Positions 6,501-6,633 of a stretch of 6,633 nt of DNA are shown here, one piece after another. Source of the DNA: Cytophagales bacterium (lineage in GTDB: Bacteria > Bacteroidota > Bacteroidia > Cytophagales > UBA9547); assembly GCA_025360395.1 (NCBI GenBank), contig JANYCH010000130.1, positions 1-6,633 on the forward strand, given 5' to 3'. Position numbers and translations under genes: made by a program. Position 1 is the first letter of the stretch; the number at the start of each line of letters is the position of its first letter. The notes beneath the pieces are model-generated. The model saw nothing but the letters and a program-made list of their open reading frames with translations, was not told the origin of the DNA and did no database searches.

Positions 6501-6633
6501 CATGAAACATTTCCGGCGTTTACCGTAATAAATTTCAACCCAGTATTTACCGGTGGTGGTTACACTGATAGTTCTGTTCGTATCGCTTGTTACAATTGGA
6601 AGTGTACGGCTGTTGGGTCCAAACCATTTATAC
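567..6633 (-). CDS. Giant T9SS-exported surface protein (NHL propeller, Ig/PKD-like array, type B sorting domain), 5' partial
   Basis: This is a very large secreted surface protein, probably an adhesin or binding protein; no enzyme motif was seen. The frame is open to the right edge: 43 codons precede the first ATG (6503), contain no stop and read as an Ig-like domain (KYWVEIYYGK), and no signal peptide follows that ATG, so the real start lies outside the window. Counting residues from the 6503 ATG, the order is Ig-like with WSTGET near 55-60; six NHL blades about 117-433; a linker domain with C441, C452 and C493; fourteen Ig/PKD-like domains about 526-1796, each with two cysteines; a PKD-like domain 1797-1880; and a type B T9SS sorting domain 1883-1978 ending GTVTLLR before TAA. 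Four units of about 180 residues are tandem repeats (800-1519). It lies about 60 bases upstream of a PorP/SprF-like gene on the same strand, probably as one operon. Domain calls rest on visible motifs. The adhesin role is inferred, the ligand is unknown, and no gene symbol is justified. Confidence 0.93.
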   Translation of the reverse strand, partial: YKWFGPNSRTLPIVTSDTNRTISVTTTGKYWVEIYYGKRRKCFMVDSAFIKIIKGQDGVINTVPKSTKDQAIVCYGASVVLLMDEISPTAAKFKSILWSTGETTKTITAFGSANYTAIAKDILGCDITARFKVIQSPLPGLCIKASDATSGKNLGWGTYNVSTFAGTSGLAGGANGKGTSATFKFPWGLAIFKDTLYVSDQNNKIRAISLKSANVSDYLGGLNAPQGFSFDKAGNLYVANTGANTIGRYDRTKKLYSILAGSGIKGYKDSIGQLADLNQPYDVVVDPAGTVFFTDNRNHAIRTIDSKSKVRTFAGNPPFFGSTDGKGINARFYSPWGLSFNPNGDLVLSEDSNHTLRKIGLDSIVKLTAGKFKTIGNNSPKIGTSIPGLSATFNKPSNLASDPQGNTYFTDGENNLIRILDPKGNVITVAGLGTVGTKDGMPDSATFSRPTGIAFDSITKSLYVADRFNHTIRKLTKNKTVYICKGSAYNLSDSCGTATVTLKKKNLSGAFIKQISLTNRVDTGTFILEETYAGICPIPLLFDTIKIKFHEVDSLFRIPSPKPDQNTGTVVLCPNDSVTFTATPGYSEYTWAARIGSIDFPLGKTATNSIKTSFNTPGTFPRLYVSIINKKTGCLDRLKLSEERVIEVHNKLKADFKDSIFCLGLPTLFQPINSDVSKLNYVWDFGVPNLISDTSHRVNPAYLYPASKSYQVRLIVRDSTVNSFSCPDTVTKTINISSLHKLSLSINNTNQDSIKYCGGSDPTINLKTNFIPGGNTISPFGYQWSELKNPGGINATVSNPVATALPVLPSNRNSLLFGYSVFVRDGSNCESNRDTVYVRLSKKPAIKIDVDKSKVCFGQPVTFTATDTTLPPANPGEISYKWFAAGRQVNTDTTSPILTVIPSQKISYTLSVKNMVTGCTGSFTSPTVDVIGFSVSLSAPASKLCTNPYNIPVTTTLSGNPAGPLTFLWTDTLTKKISSAVSDPTKKDVQILNDSTRTFKLFVQDSAGCFNSDIITIKGTNRNVPVFDITLSQPKICLGRGIVITAKDLSSSNLNSYIIRWDSAGVLLNKDTSLVLNKRPVANVIYNLSVFDKRNGCDSTFSSPQLTVTGFDLKINPVADPFPCSPTTTVDLIPQFIGKAVLPYKEVRWTDSSGLPAKSISNPTDTIAKSFRDSTRVYKLFVLDGQNCFDSAYVKVKGSSLVKPAFVISISKDTICRGDSVTFLAVDSSKSPANQFYYYWLASGVRVNKDTNSPVFITAPQSSVSYELRVLSKNSGCTTSINSKLISVSGFTVSIDSINQAAPCSATSPVQLTAKISSGTALQPYKSILWTENPSGKIPPSINDPGQFVVQSFRDSTRIYRFTVKDAANCQASSTIKVLGSSLVKPKFATDMSVTGPICRGTELTFTAKDLNIPSQPDQFTYSWDSLGTRVNKDITNPVLIKTPKNSVQYSVKIRSNNSGCDTTITMGNLVVNGFDITFKVKPLTCTIDSAFISASLDNASSIKLIQWTDAMTGLPSPALYPPNKLDVMVWRDIDRDYKLTVKDNFGCEKSGIISVKAPSATPPQFVVVSGKDTGVCVGSKVPVRLLVTKGKSPFKFTWKDEFGNATPEVDLSTPLNPIISATANLVGSTKTYFISMQDSGACFPPVIETVGITLYDMTLQIGGNQTQLCRSLTDPNPVTDIVANSNATGTPLFKWKFVKTGEIVATFRELGSVYRAGNYEIEVTDINTSCVRKANVDIQLLNKPEFISISSSGANPCNNVPINLSASFSSGSVKSSNDSISYNWQVMGGLSTISFRDSSATYKPALADTNSLIFTVTGKNRCGSDSNSLTTQKLKPAPIAKVYASVLETRTNKDVIFTNGAINSDSINLLTFEDGFSNLLGAGSGQTFTQVYFKEGKFKTTIYTLNKNGCASKDSVFVTVIDKQNVFIPNVFSPNASQDENKTFRIFGQNLSSQDFTLSVYDRWGHLVFITTDLNKAMFVGWDGKDSGNDSQMGVYTYAVKAKFNDGAVFEKTGTVTLLR
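570..857 (-). other. T9SS type B C-terminal sorting domain (gliding-motility-associated CTD)
   Basis: The last 96 residues (1883-1978) match the type B sorting signal known from SprB-like proteins. The sequence opens with NVFIPNVFSPNASQDENKTF, the family's hallmark IPN-V-F-[ST]-P-N followed by a polar stretch and F-x-I. It continues with FTLSVYDRWGHLVF, a W-DGKDSG turn, MGVYTYAVKA (the family's G-V-Y-x-Y) and the end GTVTLLR. Type B domains direct export across the outer membrane by T9SS and usually need a PorP/SprF-type partner, which is exactly what the next gene encodes. The domain ends at the stop codon without extension, supporting TAA at 567-569 as the true end. Confidence 0.93.
864..1115 (-). 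other. Last PKD-like domain before the sorting signal
   Basis: Residues of about 1797-1880 form a PKD-like fold without the W-D-F-G core: the equivalent strand reads LLTFEDGFSN, followed by FTQVYFKEGKFKTTIYTLNKNGC and DSVFVTVID. It differs from the fourteen preceding domains in having a single cysteine (C1868) and therefore no internal pair. A PKD-like domain directly before the C-terminal signal is the common arrangement in type B T9SS cargo. Confidence 0.65.
1947..4106 (-). repeat. Four tandem protein repeats of about 180 residues (two Ig-like domains each)
   Basis: Units lie at residues 800-980, 981-1159, 1160-1341 and 1342-1519 (DNA 3564-4106, 3027-3563, 2481-3026 and 1947-2480), so the lengths are 181, 179, 182 and 178 residues. 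Each begins around K/V-P-x-F and has an A domain (C-x-G ... TFTA-x-D ... W ... VNKDT-x-x-P-V ... SGC), a linker V-x-GF (VIGF, VTGF, VSGF, VNGF) and a B domain (PCS ... WTD ... FRDSTR-x-Y-K-L-F-V-x-D ... C ... V-x-GSSLVKP). Units 2 and 3 are the closest, sharing GSSLVKP, SFRDSTR and VNKDT. At DNA level most identity has decayed, except short islands such as GAATCACGGAAAGA at 2566 and 3112. Flanking domains at 694-799 and 1520-1699 look like more diverged copies in the same A/B alternation. Confidence 0.85.
4425..4682 (-). other. Classical PKD domain within the array
   Basis: Residues 608-693 show the best PKD match of the protein: KADFKDSIFC at the start, the LNYVWDFG core motif (the family's W-D-F-G), then PAYLYPASKSYQVRLIVRD, the usual H/Y-x-Y-x-x-x-G/S-x-Y-x-V-x-L-x-V-x-D strand pair. 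The domain contains one cysteine pair (C619 and C683). PKD domains here act as structural spacers or protein-protein contacts; nothing indicates a catalytic role. Confidence 0.8.
5205..6167 (-). other. Six-bladed NHL-repeat beta-propeller domain
   Basis: Six NHL repeats lie at residues of about 117-165, 170-208, 213-262, 267-316, 321-378 and 383-432, counted from the 6503 ATG. The key strand motifs are DTLYVSDQNNKIRAI, GNLYVANTGANTIGRY, GTVFFTDNRNHAIRTI, GDLVLSEDSNHTLRKI, GNTYFTDGENNLIRIL and KSLYVADRFNHTIRKL. Blades 1, 4 and 6 also carry the longer preamble G-x-x-D/N-G-x-x-x-x-A-x-F-x-x-P-x-G, and blade 2 is the shortest. Six NHL units are the number needed for one closed propeller, as in known NHL structures. 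In extracellular proteins such propellers usually bind proteins or carbohydrates; no catalytic residues of NHL-like lyases or esterases are evident, so a binding role is inferred. Confidence 0.88.
6234..6633 (-). other. N-terminal visible Ig-like region of the surface protein
   Basis: Two Ig-like segments are seen here. The first is cut by the window edge and reads YKWFGPNSRTLPIV ... TTTGKYWVEIYYGKRRKCF. The second (residues about 24-90 from the 6503 ATG) has C31, the LWSTGETTKTI motif and an ANYTAIAKDILGC strand ending at C82. The pattern W-S-T-G-E-T ... Y-T ... D-x-x-G-C is typical of Ig-like adhesion modules in T9SS cargo of Bacteroidota. It shows that the protein continues upstream and that the first ATG in the window is internal. 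Confidence 0.7.

Overview
This window almost certainly comes from a member of the Bacteroidota. The evidence is the pairing of two hallmarks of the type IX secretion system (T9SS): a giant multidomain surface protein ending in a type B (gliding-motility-associated) C-terminal sorting domain, and a PorP/SprF-family outer-membrane protein gene directly behind it. The AT-rich composition, the absence of a Shine-Dalgarno sequence and the Asp/Ser/Thr/Asn-rich Ig-like repeat style all fit. The species cannot be told from the sequence.

Both genes lie on the minus strand, so the window reads from right to left. From 6633 down to 567 there is one continuous reading frame (2021 complete codons visible), whose true start lies beyond the right edge. 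It encodes, in order: an Ig-like region cut by the edge (6633-6234), a six-bladed NHL beta-propeller (6167-5205), a Cys-containing linker domain, fourteen consecutive Ig/PKD-like domains that each carry exactly one pair of cysteines (4928-1116), a final PKD-like domain (1115-864) and the T9SS type B sorting domain (857-570). Inside the Ig array sits a tandem repeat of four units of about 180 residues (4106-1947), each made of two alternating domain types.

After a TAA stop and a gap of about 60 bases with no terminator, the PorP/SprF-like gene begins near 506 and runs off the left edge. It has a signal peptide and the family's QFSQFY...LYLNPA N-terminus. It has no ATG in its frame, so its start is unresolved: a TTG or GTG start, translational coupling to a tiny upstream ORF, or a one-base indel are all possible.

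The likely joint function is that the large protein is exported by T9SS and carried or anchored at the cell surface with help from its dedicated PorP/SprF-like partner, acting as an adhesin or binding protein with the propeller near its outer end. The secretion route is well supported by sequence; the ligand and the biological role are not visible. There are no RNA genes, mobile elements or CRISPR arrays, and no credible plus-strand genes.
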